From Clostridiales bacterium (lineage in GTDB: Bacteria; Bacillota; Clostridia; Lachnospirales; Lachnospiraceae), in contig JAJBVD010000089.1 of assembly GCA_020859985.1 (NCBI GenBank), forward strand, positions 1 to 64,000: a DNA stretch of 64,000 nucleotides, given 5' to 3'. The position numbers and the translations under genes were made by a program. The notes beneath the pieces were generated by a model, which worked only from the letters and a program-made list of their open reading frames with translations, made no database searches and was not told the origin of the DNA. The number at the start of each line of letters is the position of its first letter. Positions within the stretch are counted from its first letter, which is position 1. Below, piece by piece: positions 25,559-32,657 of this stretch.

Positions 25559-26104
25559 CTATTCGCCTGTGTCGGTCCGGTACAGGTTCTGGCTGGTATC
25601 GGCGGACCAGTCCGAGGTGGACAGGATCTGCCAGCTGGTAATCTGATAAAGTGTGTCAGAGTCCGACTTCGGCCATACGACAGAAAGGGCAACGTGCAAA
25701 AGCTGATCATCTGTCACGGCGATGTCGTATTGCAATGTGCCAACGGCAGCAGAATCATAATCTTCGGAGCCGCAGGCTTCCCAGGCGAGAGCCACGCCTG
25801 ATACTGAGATTGTGCTGCAGGCGTCCGCGTACGCAGTCAGAGAAGAATAATCGCTGGTGTCGCTGTCGTCGGCGCCATTTTCCGTCTGCACGTTCTGCAG
25901 GGCATTGGCAAGCTGCGCGTCAATCTGACCGAGTATTTCATTGGCCGTGGAGACGGCCGCATAGTATTCGGTAGTCCTGTCTGCTGAATTCTGCGCAAGT
26001 CTGGCATCGGCGGTCGCGCCGGAGAGCGAGAGCAGCGAGAATGTGATCAGGCAAAGAGAGAGAAAGATCAGGAGCATCAAAGAGATACCGGCAGTTTTTT
26101 TCAC
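25559..26104 (-). CDS. Pilin-like/PilX-type exported protein
   Basis: A 181-residue protein with a short basic start, one N-terminal hydrophobic helix (about residues 5-28) and an Asp/Ser/Thr-rich extracellular part, the layout of a minor pilin or PilX-like tip protein. No canonical prepilin peptidase motif (G-FTLIE) is present. GTG start after GAGGAGGCG; the start overlaps the stop of the upstream gene by 4 bases (GTGA), indicating coupling. Confidence 0.65.
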   Translation of the reverse strand: MKKTAGISLMLLIFLSLCLITFSLLSLSGATADARLAQNSADRTTEYYAAVSTANEILGQIDAQLANALQNVQTENGADDSDTSDYSSLTAYADACSTISVSGVALAWEACGSEDYDSAAVGTLQYDIAVTDDQLLHVALSVVWPKSDSDTLYQITSWQILSTSDWSADTSQNLYRTDTGE

Positions 26105-26556
26105 GATAACGCCTCCTCTCTCGTCAGGGCCAGATGATAAGACACTGTGAGCTCGTAAAGCGTTTCTCCCGCAGAATCCGTAAAAGTCATGTCAGCTGTC
26201 TGCATATGATCCGTGGTATCAAGCTGAAGCACAAGCGTATAGAAAACGGAAGCGCTGTCGCCGGAACACACGGCAAAATCATTGTCCCAGGTCATTTGGT
26301 AGCAGCGGGACTGCCCGCTGGAAGTATCTAAGACAGCATCCGGGAAATAGTCTTCGATTGATTCTCCGGCCTCCAGCACCTCCGCGATGGAGGCTGCCGT
26401 GGATTGTGCATGCGCGAGTGCGTCCGCGTCGCGCGTTACTTTGTGGGCGGTGACGAATACGCGCAGGCAGATTGTGCCAATGATCAGAAAGAAAAACAGC
26501 ACGATCAAAAATTCAATAAAAAATGTGCGGGATTTCCCTGAAACCTGTTTTTTCAA
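26101..26556 (-). CDS. Pilin-like exported protein
   Basis: A 151-residue protein with one N-terminal membrane helix (about 12-31, FFIEFLIVLFFFLIIGTICL) and a beta-rich exterior. The FIEFLIVLFF segment places a glutamate near the start of the helix, as in pilins, but the preceding glycine of the standard cleavage site is missing. TTG start with AAAGGAGG 12 bases upstream. Probably a minor pilin of the cluster. Confidence 0.62.
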   Translation of the reverse strand: MKKQVSGKSRTFFIEFLIVLFFFLIIGTICLRVFVTAHKVTRDADALAHAQSTAASIAEVLEAGESIEDYFPDAVLDTSSGQSRCYQMTWDNDFAVCSGDSASVFYTLVLQLDTTDHMQTADMTFTDSAGETLYELTVSYHLALTREEALS

Positions 26557-26611
26557 GCGCGTATCACACCTCCTTTACAGTCAGATATCCATAAGGACAG
26601 AATAAGTAATC

Positions 26612-27103
26612 TTAAACGGTCTGATTCTCCGCATTCACCGGATGGATCAGCAGGGACATCTCTTCGCCGTCAGGACTGACAGCGGTAACACGCAGAAGCT
26701 CACCGGCCTGTTCGATAGTAAAATCTGAGAGCTCGACCAGCGGGGTACCCATCGCTGCCTGCGGAGTTGTCTCTGCGCGTACCAGCAGCTCGCAGAGTGA
26801 TTCCTCATAAAAATATATATAGGTGCAGGTGGCCGTATCGGCGTCTGCATCAGAGGAAAGACGAAGTGCCGGGATTCCTTCCACTTCGGAGAGAGAAACC
26901 AGACCTTCGGAGTTGTACTGCCGGACCTTTTCCGCGACATAGGAGACTGCCGTGCGGGAAGTATAATTCTCATCCAGACTTTCAATGCTGTTCTGATAAA
27001 CGAGCGCTCCGGTACCGGCCAATACAAGAGCAAACAGCGCGAACGTGATCAGAAGCAGGAAAGAGAACAGAAAATCCGTGCTGTGTTGTTTTTTTCGGTA
27101 CAT
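26612..27103 (-). CDS. DUF4860 pilin-like protein
   Basis: A 163-residue protein of the DUF4860 type, a Clostridia family found in pilus-like clusters. It has an N-terminal helix (about 11-34, FLFSFLLLITFALFALVLAG) and an extracellular domain with EKVRQYNSEG and alternating strands (CTYIYFYEESLCELLV). AAAGGAGAG precedes the ATG. Position between PilC-like and PilT-like genes supports a structural role in the filament or pseudopilus. Confidence 0.7.
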   Translation of the reverse strand: MYRKKQHSTDFLFSFLLLITFALFALVLAGTGALVYQNSIESLDENYTSRTAVSYVAEKVRQYNSEGLVSLSEVEGIPALRLSSDADADTATCTYIYFYEESLCELLVRAETTPQAAMGTPLVELSDFTIEQAGELLRVTAVSPDGEEMSLLIHPVNAENQTV

Positions 27104-27146
27104 CAGGTCTCTCTCCTTTCTGAAAATATAGATACAGGGGGCATAC

Positions 27147-27479
27147 TCAGGATAACGGTATTACCGTGATGGTGGGCATCAGGTTCGCGCCCAGGATTTC
27201 GTAGTCCACGACATATTTGTCAGAATCCCAGCTGATCCCGTAATGCTCGCACAGGTAATCCAGACTTTCGGGGTAGGCGCCCTCTGTCGCGTAGCACTGC
27301 ACCGCGCTGCGCGTGATAGCCGTCTGCAGACTTTTGGCCTGTTCGGCATTTGCGCTCTGGCTGACCAGATCTGCGCCGTAGAGCAGAAAAAACGCTGCGC
27401 AGCAGAAGATCACAGCTGTGCTTATAAGCTGGCGCAGCAGGGAATGCTTTTTTTTCTCTCGGGCAAACCGGTTCTCCAT
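27147..27479 (-). CDS. Short pilin-like protein
   Basis: A 110-residue protein with a basic head (residues 1-16), one hydrophobic helix (about 17-40), then AVQCYATEGAYPESLDYLCEHYG. The latter is a pattern common in Clostridia pilin-like proteins, where a short peptide with YP-x-S-L-x-YL follows the helix. Two cysteines could form a disulfide. TAGGAGG precedes the ATG; it starts 10 bases after the PilC-like gene. Confidence 0.65.
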   Translation of the reverse strand: MENRFAREKKKHSLLRQLISTAVIFCCAAFFLLYGADLVSQSANAEQAKSLQTAITRSAVQCYATEGAYPESLDYLCEHYGISWDSDKYVVDYEILGANLMPTITVIPLS

Positions 27480-27488
27480 AAAAGCCTC

Positions 27489-28529
27489 CTAACCAATGTT
27501 TGTCATAACGCCAAGCAGCGGCAGCATGACTGACACCAGAATCAGACCGGTCAGTATAGACAGAACGGCCGTGATAGCCGGCTCCAACGCTCCGACTGCG
27601 GACTGAATGCGTGAGTCGGCTTCCTCCTGACACCGCAGGGAAATCTCTTCCAGCGCCGTCTCGGCGGATCCGGTGCGGAAACCGACGGAGGCCATGCGCG
27701 CGTTCAGACCGGAGAAGACCCCGGATTCCCGCAGTGCTTCGCCAAAATCCGCGCCTTCGTCCATGGCGCGGGAGGCATTTTCAAGCCTTGCTCTGGTATG
27801 GGGGTCGTCTGCCAGCCCGGCGGCCAGCGAAAAACCTTCTCCCATATCCAGACCGCTGTGAAGGGCAAGGGACAGCGTGTGTGAAAAACGCGAACAGGCC
27901 AGCAGGTCGTTGATTGTGCGCATAAACGGCAAATGATTCAGGATACCGAAAATAGAAGCACGGAGCCGGGGCGTTTTCAAAGAAACGAGTACCAGCACCA
28001 CAGCAGCGACAAACAGGATCAGAATGACGGCGGAAGCACGCTGCATGAGACTGCCCATGCGGAACACGACAGAGGTGACACCCGAGATCTCCATACCAAG
28101 CTGCTCGAAGACATCCTCGAAGACCGGCATGACCTGTGTCATCAGGACAGCAAGCACGGCAAACAGCATGGCCAGCAGAATAAGCGGCCAGGTAAGTGCG
28201 TCGCGGATGCTGCCAACCAGCGCGTGCTGGCGCTCATAGTAGGATGAAAGAGAACGCATAACATCCTCCAGCTCGCCGGAACGGTCGCCAATCTCTGTCA
28301 TCTTTATAAAATATTCCGGAAAGCAGCCGGTGCCGCGCAGAGCTTCCGCGAGATCGCCGTTTTCCTCAAGTGAATCGCAGACCTCTCCAAGAATGTCCTG
28401 CCCCTCACCTGTGGGAGAATCTTCCTTTAATATAGTGAAGCCTTCCAGAACAGAGATGCCTGAATGCAGGATCATTGCCATCTGTCCGGAAAGAAAGGAA
28501 AGCTCACTGTCGTTTAAAACCTGCCGCAT
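27489..28529 (-). CDS. Type II secretion/type IV pilus inner-membrane protein F (PilC-like)
   Basis: A 346-residue polytopic protein that forms the inner-membrane platform for pilin assembly. It has two repeats of the T2SSF domain: FLSGQMAMILHSGISVLEGF near the start and CSRFSHTLSLALHSGLDMGE near residue 205. Each is followed by a GxRSG/GxRTG-type turn and a transmembrane helix. Length is slightly below the usual 400. GGGAGG precedes the ATG; first gene of the minus-strand cluster running down to pilT. Confidence 0.88.
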   Translation of the reverse strand: MRQVLNDSELSFLSGQMAMILHSGISVLEGFTILKEDSPTGEGQDILGEVCDSLEENGDLAEALRGTGCFPEYFIKMTEIGDRSGELEDVMRSLSSYYERQHALVGSIRDALTWPLILLAMLFAVLAVLMTQVMPVFEDVFEQLGMEISGVTSVVFRMGSLMQRASAVILILFVAAVVLVLVSLKTPRLRASIFGILNHLPFMRTINDLLACSRFSHTLSLALHSGLDMGEGFSLAAGLADDPHTRARLENASRAMDEGADFGEALRESGVFSGLNARMASVGFRTGSAETALEEISLRCQEEADSRIQSAVGALEPAITAVLSILTGLILVSVMLPLLGVMTNIG

Positions 28530-28543
28530 AGTATTCCTCCCGT

Positions 28544-28615
28544 GTAACTGTTTAAAACCTGCCGCGTACGTAACTGTTCAGCATCCTGTAACTGTTTAAT
28601 ACCTTCACAGTTCAC
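28544..28615. repeat. Three nested partial copies of the GTAAC...GTTAC repeat
   Basis: GTAACTGTTT at 28544, GTAACTGTTCAGCATCCT at 28570-28587 and a nearly complete copy at 28588-28615 (GTAACTGTTTAA to CTTCACAGTTCAC). They lie in the leader or promoter region of the pilus-like operon. CTGTTTAAAACCTGCCGCG-like text is also duplicated within the block. Confidence 0.6.
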
Positions 28616-28723
28616 AATTGCCTGCATACAGTTTACTGTGCGGCTGTACATAAAATCATTCTGTCCTCGACCGAACCGGAACGCATCTTTTTACAAATAC
28701 TGCAAAAGGCGGCCGAGTATTAT

Positions 28724-29677
28724 TTACCTTACATATAGCACGGTATAATTATCGCTGTCGTTCATATATTCCCTCACGGCATCCTCGTCGCTGCCGGAGG
28801 AAGCCAGTGTCGGATCCAGCAACGACCATTCTTCGCCGCTGAACTGAACCGCGTTCTCCACCCATCCCTTTGATTCAATATAAACGTCCACCCAGGCGTG
28901 CCGTACATCATTGACATAGCCGATCTCCAGTCTGGAAGGAATCGACAGCGACCGAAGCATGGCTACCGTCAAGGATGCATAGTCAAAACAGATGCCTGTC
29001 CCGGTGGCAAGCGTGTCGTCGATATCAGGGAGATACCCGGTCTCCACCGTTGCCGCCTTTTCATCGTCGTAGGTGATGTGGCTGATAACATATTCATAAA
29101 TATTGTTCAGCGCGTCAAGATCAGTCCCGGCATCTTCTGAAAGCTCAGCAGCCAGCGCGACAGCATTGCTGTCCTCTGTGAAATTCACGTACTGGTTGGG
29201 GTAGAGAAACGGAAGAAACTCACTGTCCAGTTCGACATCCAGTACTGTGTGGAAGAGCGCGGCATACTGATCGTCGCCGATATTTTCATATCCAATAATA
29301 ATGTAGGAACCGTCGCCGGCCGTCAACGGAAATGCGGTAATCTCATTGGCTGTTTCCACAAAATATTTATAAGTCACGTCATCCGGGCCGGTGATCTGAA
29401 TATTCACCTTTGTCCCTTCCTCCTTCAGCAGACAGGTGAAATAGCCCTGATCAGAATGAGAAAGATCCACATCCAGAAGGTCCGTGCTCACATCGGCTTT
29501 TTCAAATACAGGCTCGAGAACCGTCACCTTACCCGCTTTGTACGAAATTGTATCTGTAGACGTATTCTGCATTTTGCCGCCCTGCCCGCAGCCGGAGCAG
29601 ATTAGGCTGACAATGAGCAATACGGCGATCAGACATCCGGCCTTGCGGCAAAGGCATAAGGAGCCTTTCCATTTCAT
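28724..29677 (-). CDS. Transglutaminase-like lipoprotein
   Basis: A 317-residue exported protein with a lipoprotein signal (LLIVSLICSGC, lipobox cysteine near residue 30), a beta-rich middle (about 50-170) and a C-terminal transglutaminase/protease-like domain. The catalytic triad is visible: Cys in GTGICFDYAS, His in VRHAWVDV and Asp in LLDPTL. It probably acts on surface proteins as a protease or cross-linker. AAGGAG lies 11 bases before the ATG. It is divergent from the riboswitch-controlled protease at 30264 and upstream of the pilus-like cluster, hinting at a shared surface function. Confidence 0.82.
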   Translation of the reverse strand: MKWKGSLCLCRKAGCLIAVLLIVSLICSGCGQGGKMQNTSTDTISYKAGKVTVLEPVFEKADVSTDLLDVDLSHSDQGYFTCLLKEEGTKVNIQITGPDDVTYKYFVETANEITAFPLTAGDGSYIIIGYENIGDDQYAALFHTVLDVELDSEFLPFLYPNQYVNFTEDSNAVALAAELSEDAGTDLDALNNIYEYVISHITYDDEKAATVETGYLPDIDDTLATGTGICFDYASLTVAMLRSLSIPSRLEIGYVNDVRHAWVDVYIESKGWVENAVQFSGEEWSLLDPTLASSGSDEDAVREYMNDSDNYTVLYVR

Positions 29678-29762
29678 AATATCAAAATCTCCTTAATATC
29701 ATATACAGACAGTATACCAGATTAAAGAAAAAAGGAAAGGAAAAAATCGGAAATAATAGACT

Positions 29763-29790
29763 TGAAAATATTTGAAAATAAATGAAAATA
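29763..29790. repeat. Phased TGAAAATA repeats
   Basis: TGAAAATA occurs at 29763-29770, 29773-29780 and 29783-29790, exactly one helical turn apart, just upstream of the riboswitch promoter. This is the pattern of bent DNA or an UP-like element. Confidence 0.5.
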
Positions 29791-29805
29791 TCTGGAAAAA
29801 AAGTG

Positions 29806-29834
29806 TTGACAAACACCACAAAAAGGAGTAGTGT
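29806..29834 (+). promoter_or_regulatory. Promoter of the c-di-GMP riboswitch transcript
   Basis: Consensus TTGACA (29806-29811), 17-bp spacer, TAGTGT (29829-29834). The aptamer begins about 30 bases downstream. Confidence 0.65.
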
Positions 29835-29863
29835 AAAAACAACAAAAAAGCTGATTCTGATTT

Positions 29864-29938
29864 AAAGGCAAACCCGCCGAAAGACGGGGACGCAAAGCCA
29901 AGGGTCTAAGGTCGAAAGACTATGACAGCCGGTTGCCG
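29864..29938 (+). promoter_or_regulatory. Cyclic di-GMP-I (GEMM-I) riboswitch
   Basis: The aptamer reads AAAGGCAAACCCGCCGAAAG, then the diagnostic GACGCAAAGCCAAGGGTC, TAAGGTCGAAAGACTATGACAG-like P3 segment and closing CCGGTTGCC. The GAAA tetraloop, its receptor side and both binding-pocket segments of class I c-di-GMP aptamers are present. The 3-prime strand GGTTGCC (29931-29937) can pair with the aptamer 5-prime GGCA-AACC or with GGCAACC at 30060-30066, next to the terminator. It controls the protease gene at 30264. Confidence 0.93.
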
Positions 29939-30062
29939 CATTTCAAACGATATTTGGAAGAATGTGTATTTTCAGTATCCATTTTTCCCAATGTTGTATG
30001 ATTGGTGAGACATCAAGGACAAACACAATAAGCTTGAACCAGTATTGAAATGTTTATTTGGC

Positions 30063-30098
30063 AACCGCTGATTATGAAAATAATCGGGCGGTTTTTTT
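30063..30098 (+). terminator. Riboswitch expression-platform terminator
   Basis: AACCGC and GATTAT (30063-30075) pair with ATAATC and GCGGTT (30080-30093) around a GAAA loop, followed by a run of seven T. The base of the stem overlaps GGCAACC, which can instead pair with the aptamer strand GGTTGCC. Confidence 0.85.
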
Positions 30099-30099
30099 A

Positions 30100-30144
30100 T
30101 GCACAGGGTTGCGTATGGAGTTTTCCGGCTGACGCCGGACGCAG
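30100..30144. repeat. Dispersed TGAC-loop hairpin repeat, copy 2
   Basis: Second copy of the 4384-4430 sequence, with hairpin TCCGGC-TGAC-GCCGGA (30124-30139) inside TGCGT/ACGCA. It lies directly after the riboswitch terminator and before the protease gene. Confidence 0.55.
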
Positions 30145-30263
30145 CCCGCGCGGCGAGCAGGGGAAATCACCCTACTCGATTACCAGAAGAGGATAGGCTG
30201 TTTGTAACAACCGGAGTAAAGGGGTAAAATTAAGGGAATCAAGTATTACAGGAGGGAATACGT

Positions 30264-31265
30264 ATGAAAGGTGAACAGGTAAAAGAATTATTCCAAAAAA
30301 CGTCAGTTAAAGTGACAGGAATCGTACTTGCCGCAGCGATTGCGATCGGCGGTGTCTGGGCTGCGAATTATCAGGCGACATCCGTACCGGAGCTGGTATC
30401 ATACGTGGATACAGAAGAGGTCGTTACCGTTGAGGAGGAGGCAGTACCGCTCGCGGATCAGAAAACGACGACAAGCACATCCACGAAGACCAAAAAGACG
30501 ACCAAGAAGGTAAAGCTCAGTTCGAAGGCGAAGAAGACCTATACTTCAAAGGGAAAAGCGACGACTAAGACTTCGACCAAGACGGCTACATCCACAGCGT
30601 CGACAGCTTCTACGACGACAACGACCAAGACGACGACCAAGACAGCCGTACAGACACAGACTACAAAGAAGTACACGAAGAACTCCAAGGTCTGCAAGCA
30701 GACTACAACGACCAAGACAACGGTTACCAAGACCGTGACGACATCCACAGCGACGACATCCGCTACAGCAGCAGCTGCGTCGACGACTTCTTCGTCATCA
30801 GGTTCTTCGACACTGACTACCGCACAGGCTCTTGCAACGGTAGATAGCAGAGTCGCTACCGCGTGGAATACTCTTGGCTTTACGTTTAAAGTGAATTCCG
30901 GAGTAAGCTATTCAGGATATTTTGATGCGGCGTCCCGGACGATCACTCTTAAGACACTGGATGATACGATATACCACGAGCTTGGACATTTTCTGGCATT
31001 CGTAGCGGGTAATGTGGATACCTCTTCTTCCTTTAAGGCTGTCTACAGCGCTGAGAAGAGCCTGTATACCAAGTATAATGCATCTTATGTGACACAGGAT
31101 GCTTCTGAATACTTTGCAGAGTCCTTCAAGGAGTACACAGAGGATGCAGCATCACTGAAGGCTTCCAGACCGCAGACCTATGCGGCGATCGTGGCTGCAC
31201 TTGATAAGCTGACGACGGCTCAGATCACAAAGATCGCTACAGTATATGCATCTGTATGGAGCTAA
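30264..31265 (+). CDS. Secreted PPEP/anthrax-lethal-factor-like zinc metalloprotease
   Basis: A 333-residue exported protein: signal or anchor helix (about residues 17-34), a long Thr/Lys/Ser-rich stalk (about 68-185), then a compact metalloprotease domain (about 190-333). The zinc motif is H238-E-L-G-H242; the downstream EYFAESFKEY (282-291) supplies the third ligand at the place seen in Pro-Pro endopeptidases and lethal-factor-like domains. The tail LKASRPQTYAAIVAALDKL also matches that family. Probably cleaves surface proteins. A c-di-GMP-I riboswitch controls it, as is known for the C. difficile surface protease PPEP-1. GGAGGG precedes the ATG. Confidence 0.82.
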   Translation: MKGEQVKELFQKTSVKVTGIVLAAAIAIGGVWAANYQATSVPELVSYVDTEEVVTVEEEAVPLADQKTTTSTSTKTKKTTKKVKLSSKAKKTYTSKGKATTKTSTKTATSTASTASTTTTTKTTTKTAVQTQTTKKYTKNSKVCKQTTTTKTTVTKTVTTSTATTSATAAAASTTSSSSGSSTLTTAQALATVDSRVATAWNTLGFTFKVNSGVSYSGYFDAASRTITLKTLDDTIYHELGHFLAFVAGNVDTSSSFKAVYSAEKSLYTKYNASYVTQDASEYFAESFKEYTEDAASLKASRPQTYAAIVAALDKLTTAQITKIATVYASVWS

Positions 31266-31338
31266 AGTAAGGCTTAAGGCAGTAAGAGGCCGGATAAGAA
31301 ATTAATAATAAAAAGTCAAATAAAGGCCAAATAAAAAG

Positions 31339-31365
31339 CGGAGCGCTCACAGCGCTCCGTTTTTG
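31339..31365. terminator. Bidirectional terminator
   Basis: CGGAGCGCT (31339-31347) pairs with AGCGCTCCG (31351-31359); TTTTT follows on the plus strand and AAAAAG precedes it, so it can end both the protease gene and the convergent gene at 31414. Confidence 0.85.
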
Positions 31366-31413
31366 CGGTCGTGTTTTTTGTGCCAGTGTTTTTTGTGTTC
31401 GTGCTTTTTTGCA

Positions 31414-32214
31414 TCAGGCATTTTTCGAATCGGTGCTTTCTACATCAGTGTTTTCTGTGTCAGCGATTTCTGCGCCGGAGCTTTCTATGTCTGAAATTTC
31501 CGCTTTTATTATTCCCATGTTATCATCATTGTCTTCTTTTCCCATGATCTCATCCACATCCCAGTGATCCGGGTCGCTGTTATCTTCTTCCTTCGGGGCA
31601 TATTTGCTGAAAATTTTTGCGAGGAAATAAGTGCAGCAGTAGGAGATCGTTGCGAAGCCTATCATGATCCAGAACAGGATTGCCCAGGAAAAAATGGTGG
31701 TATTGAAGAAGGAAACCACAATCGCTGCAGCATAGATCAGTACCATCAGGAAGGTCCTCGGAAAATCCGCAATTGCCATGATGAAGGAATTTCGAAGCGT
31801 GTTGATGACTGTATTGTCAAAGCGGGAAAGAATCGCGAAAACATACAGAAATACCAGAAGGTATACGATACAGACTATCAGGATGATAACTGTCAGGACA
31901 CTGGCAAAGGTGCCCTCTGCGCTTCTTAAAATCATCAGATCAAGCACCAGGATAATGCCGGCAAACAGCATGATCGCCCACAATCCTGTAGCCTGCTTGA
32001 AATTCTGACGGAAAGACTTGAAAAAGCTTCGGACAACATAGCCCTCCTCTCCATCGTGCATTTTCAGCGTTACATAATTGAGTGCGGTCAGGGAGGCGCC
32101 GATGGTAAACACCGGGATACAGCAGATGATGAATACGATATTCAGAACCATCAGATCCGCCAGACGTGAGAGTCCCCGCCAGAGCGCATTGTCCATGTTA
32201 AAAAAACTGCTCAT
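31414..32214 (-). CDS. YesL/DUF624 family membrane protein
   Basis: A 266-residue protein of the DUF624 family (YesL-like), often linked to carbohydrate uptake but of unknown function. It has about six transmembrane helices, with the typical start FNMDNALWRGLSRLADLMVLN and GASLTALNYVTLKM. The last 60 residues are an acidic Asp/Glu/Ser repeat-like tail (pattern D-[IV]-E-S). The start at 32214 is chosen from its family-like N-terminus and AAAGAG upstream; the longer frame to 32397 lacks a site. Confidence 0.82.
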   Translation of the reverse strand: MSSFFNMDNALWRGLSRLADLMVLNIVFIICCIPVFTIGASLTALNYVTLKMHDGEEGYVVRSFFKSFRQNFKQATGLWAIMLFAGIILVLDLMILRSAEGTFASVLTVIILIVCIVYLLVFLYVFAILSRFDNTVINTLRNSFIMAIADFPRTFLMVLIYAAAIVVSFFNTTIFSWAILFWIMIGFATISYCCTYFLAKIFSKYAPKEEDNSDPDHWDVDEIMGKEDNDDNMGIIKAEISDIESSGAEIADTENTDVESTDSKNA

Positions 32215-32464
32215 TCGTATCACTCTTTCTTTTTTTCGTATTGCGCGGCACGGCAAGGACTGCATATGTGGATGAAGTCCTGCCATGCTGCTGATTTTCA
32301 AGGAACGGATCGGTACCCTCGTGTTGATCTCGGGTACTCGTTTACCTGCAGCAGATGAAAGTGATAGGAAACAATACTCTGCCTGCGCGGTATACATGAA
32401 AAACAGTATAGTCGATTTCCCCTAAAAAAGCAATGAATATCGCGTATTTTTCACGATTCATAAA

Positions 32465-32494
32465 TTGACAAGGCTGTAAATGGTGGGCTATAAT
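32465..32494 (+). promoter_or_regulatory. Promoter of ileS
   Basis: Perfect TTGACA (32465-32470), 18-bp spacer, perfect TATAAT (32489-32494). The leader contains a 27-bp repeat and a 7-bp hairpin AAACGAC/GTCGTTT (32570-32587); no T-box is visible. Confidence 0.75.
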
Positions 32495-32531
32495 AGGCAA
32501 GTATGACATGTCATCCAGTAGAAAGACCTGA

Positions 32532-32558
32532 GTAACTGTGAAAGTATTGGACAGTTAT
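32532..32558. repeat. Short copy of the GTAAC...GTTAC repeat
   Basis: 27 bp starting GTAACTGTGAAAG and ending ATTGGACAGTTAT, inside the ileS leader. Confidence 0.65.
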
Positions 32559-32657
32559 GAATCTGAATAAAACGACTTATGTCGTTTGCTATATAAAGCG
32601 GGTTGAGGTATGACTTGTAATGACGAGTATGGTTTGAGGATGAGGAGGAAGCAGATC

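Noticed and set aside
30539-30748. Minus-strand valine-rich open frame
   Set aside because: It is the antisense shadow of the Thr/Lys-rich stalk of the protease gene.
32215-32657. T-box leader for ileS
   Set aside because: T-boxes are common before ileS in Firmicutes, but I found neither the conserved T-box sequence nor a terminator/antiterminator pair here.
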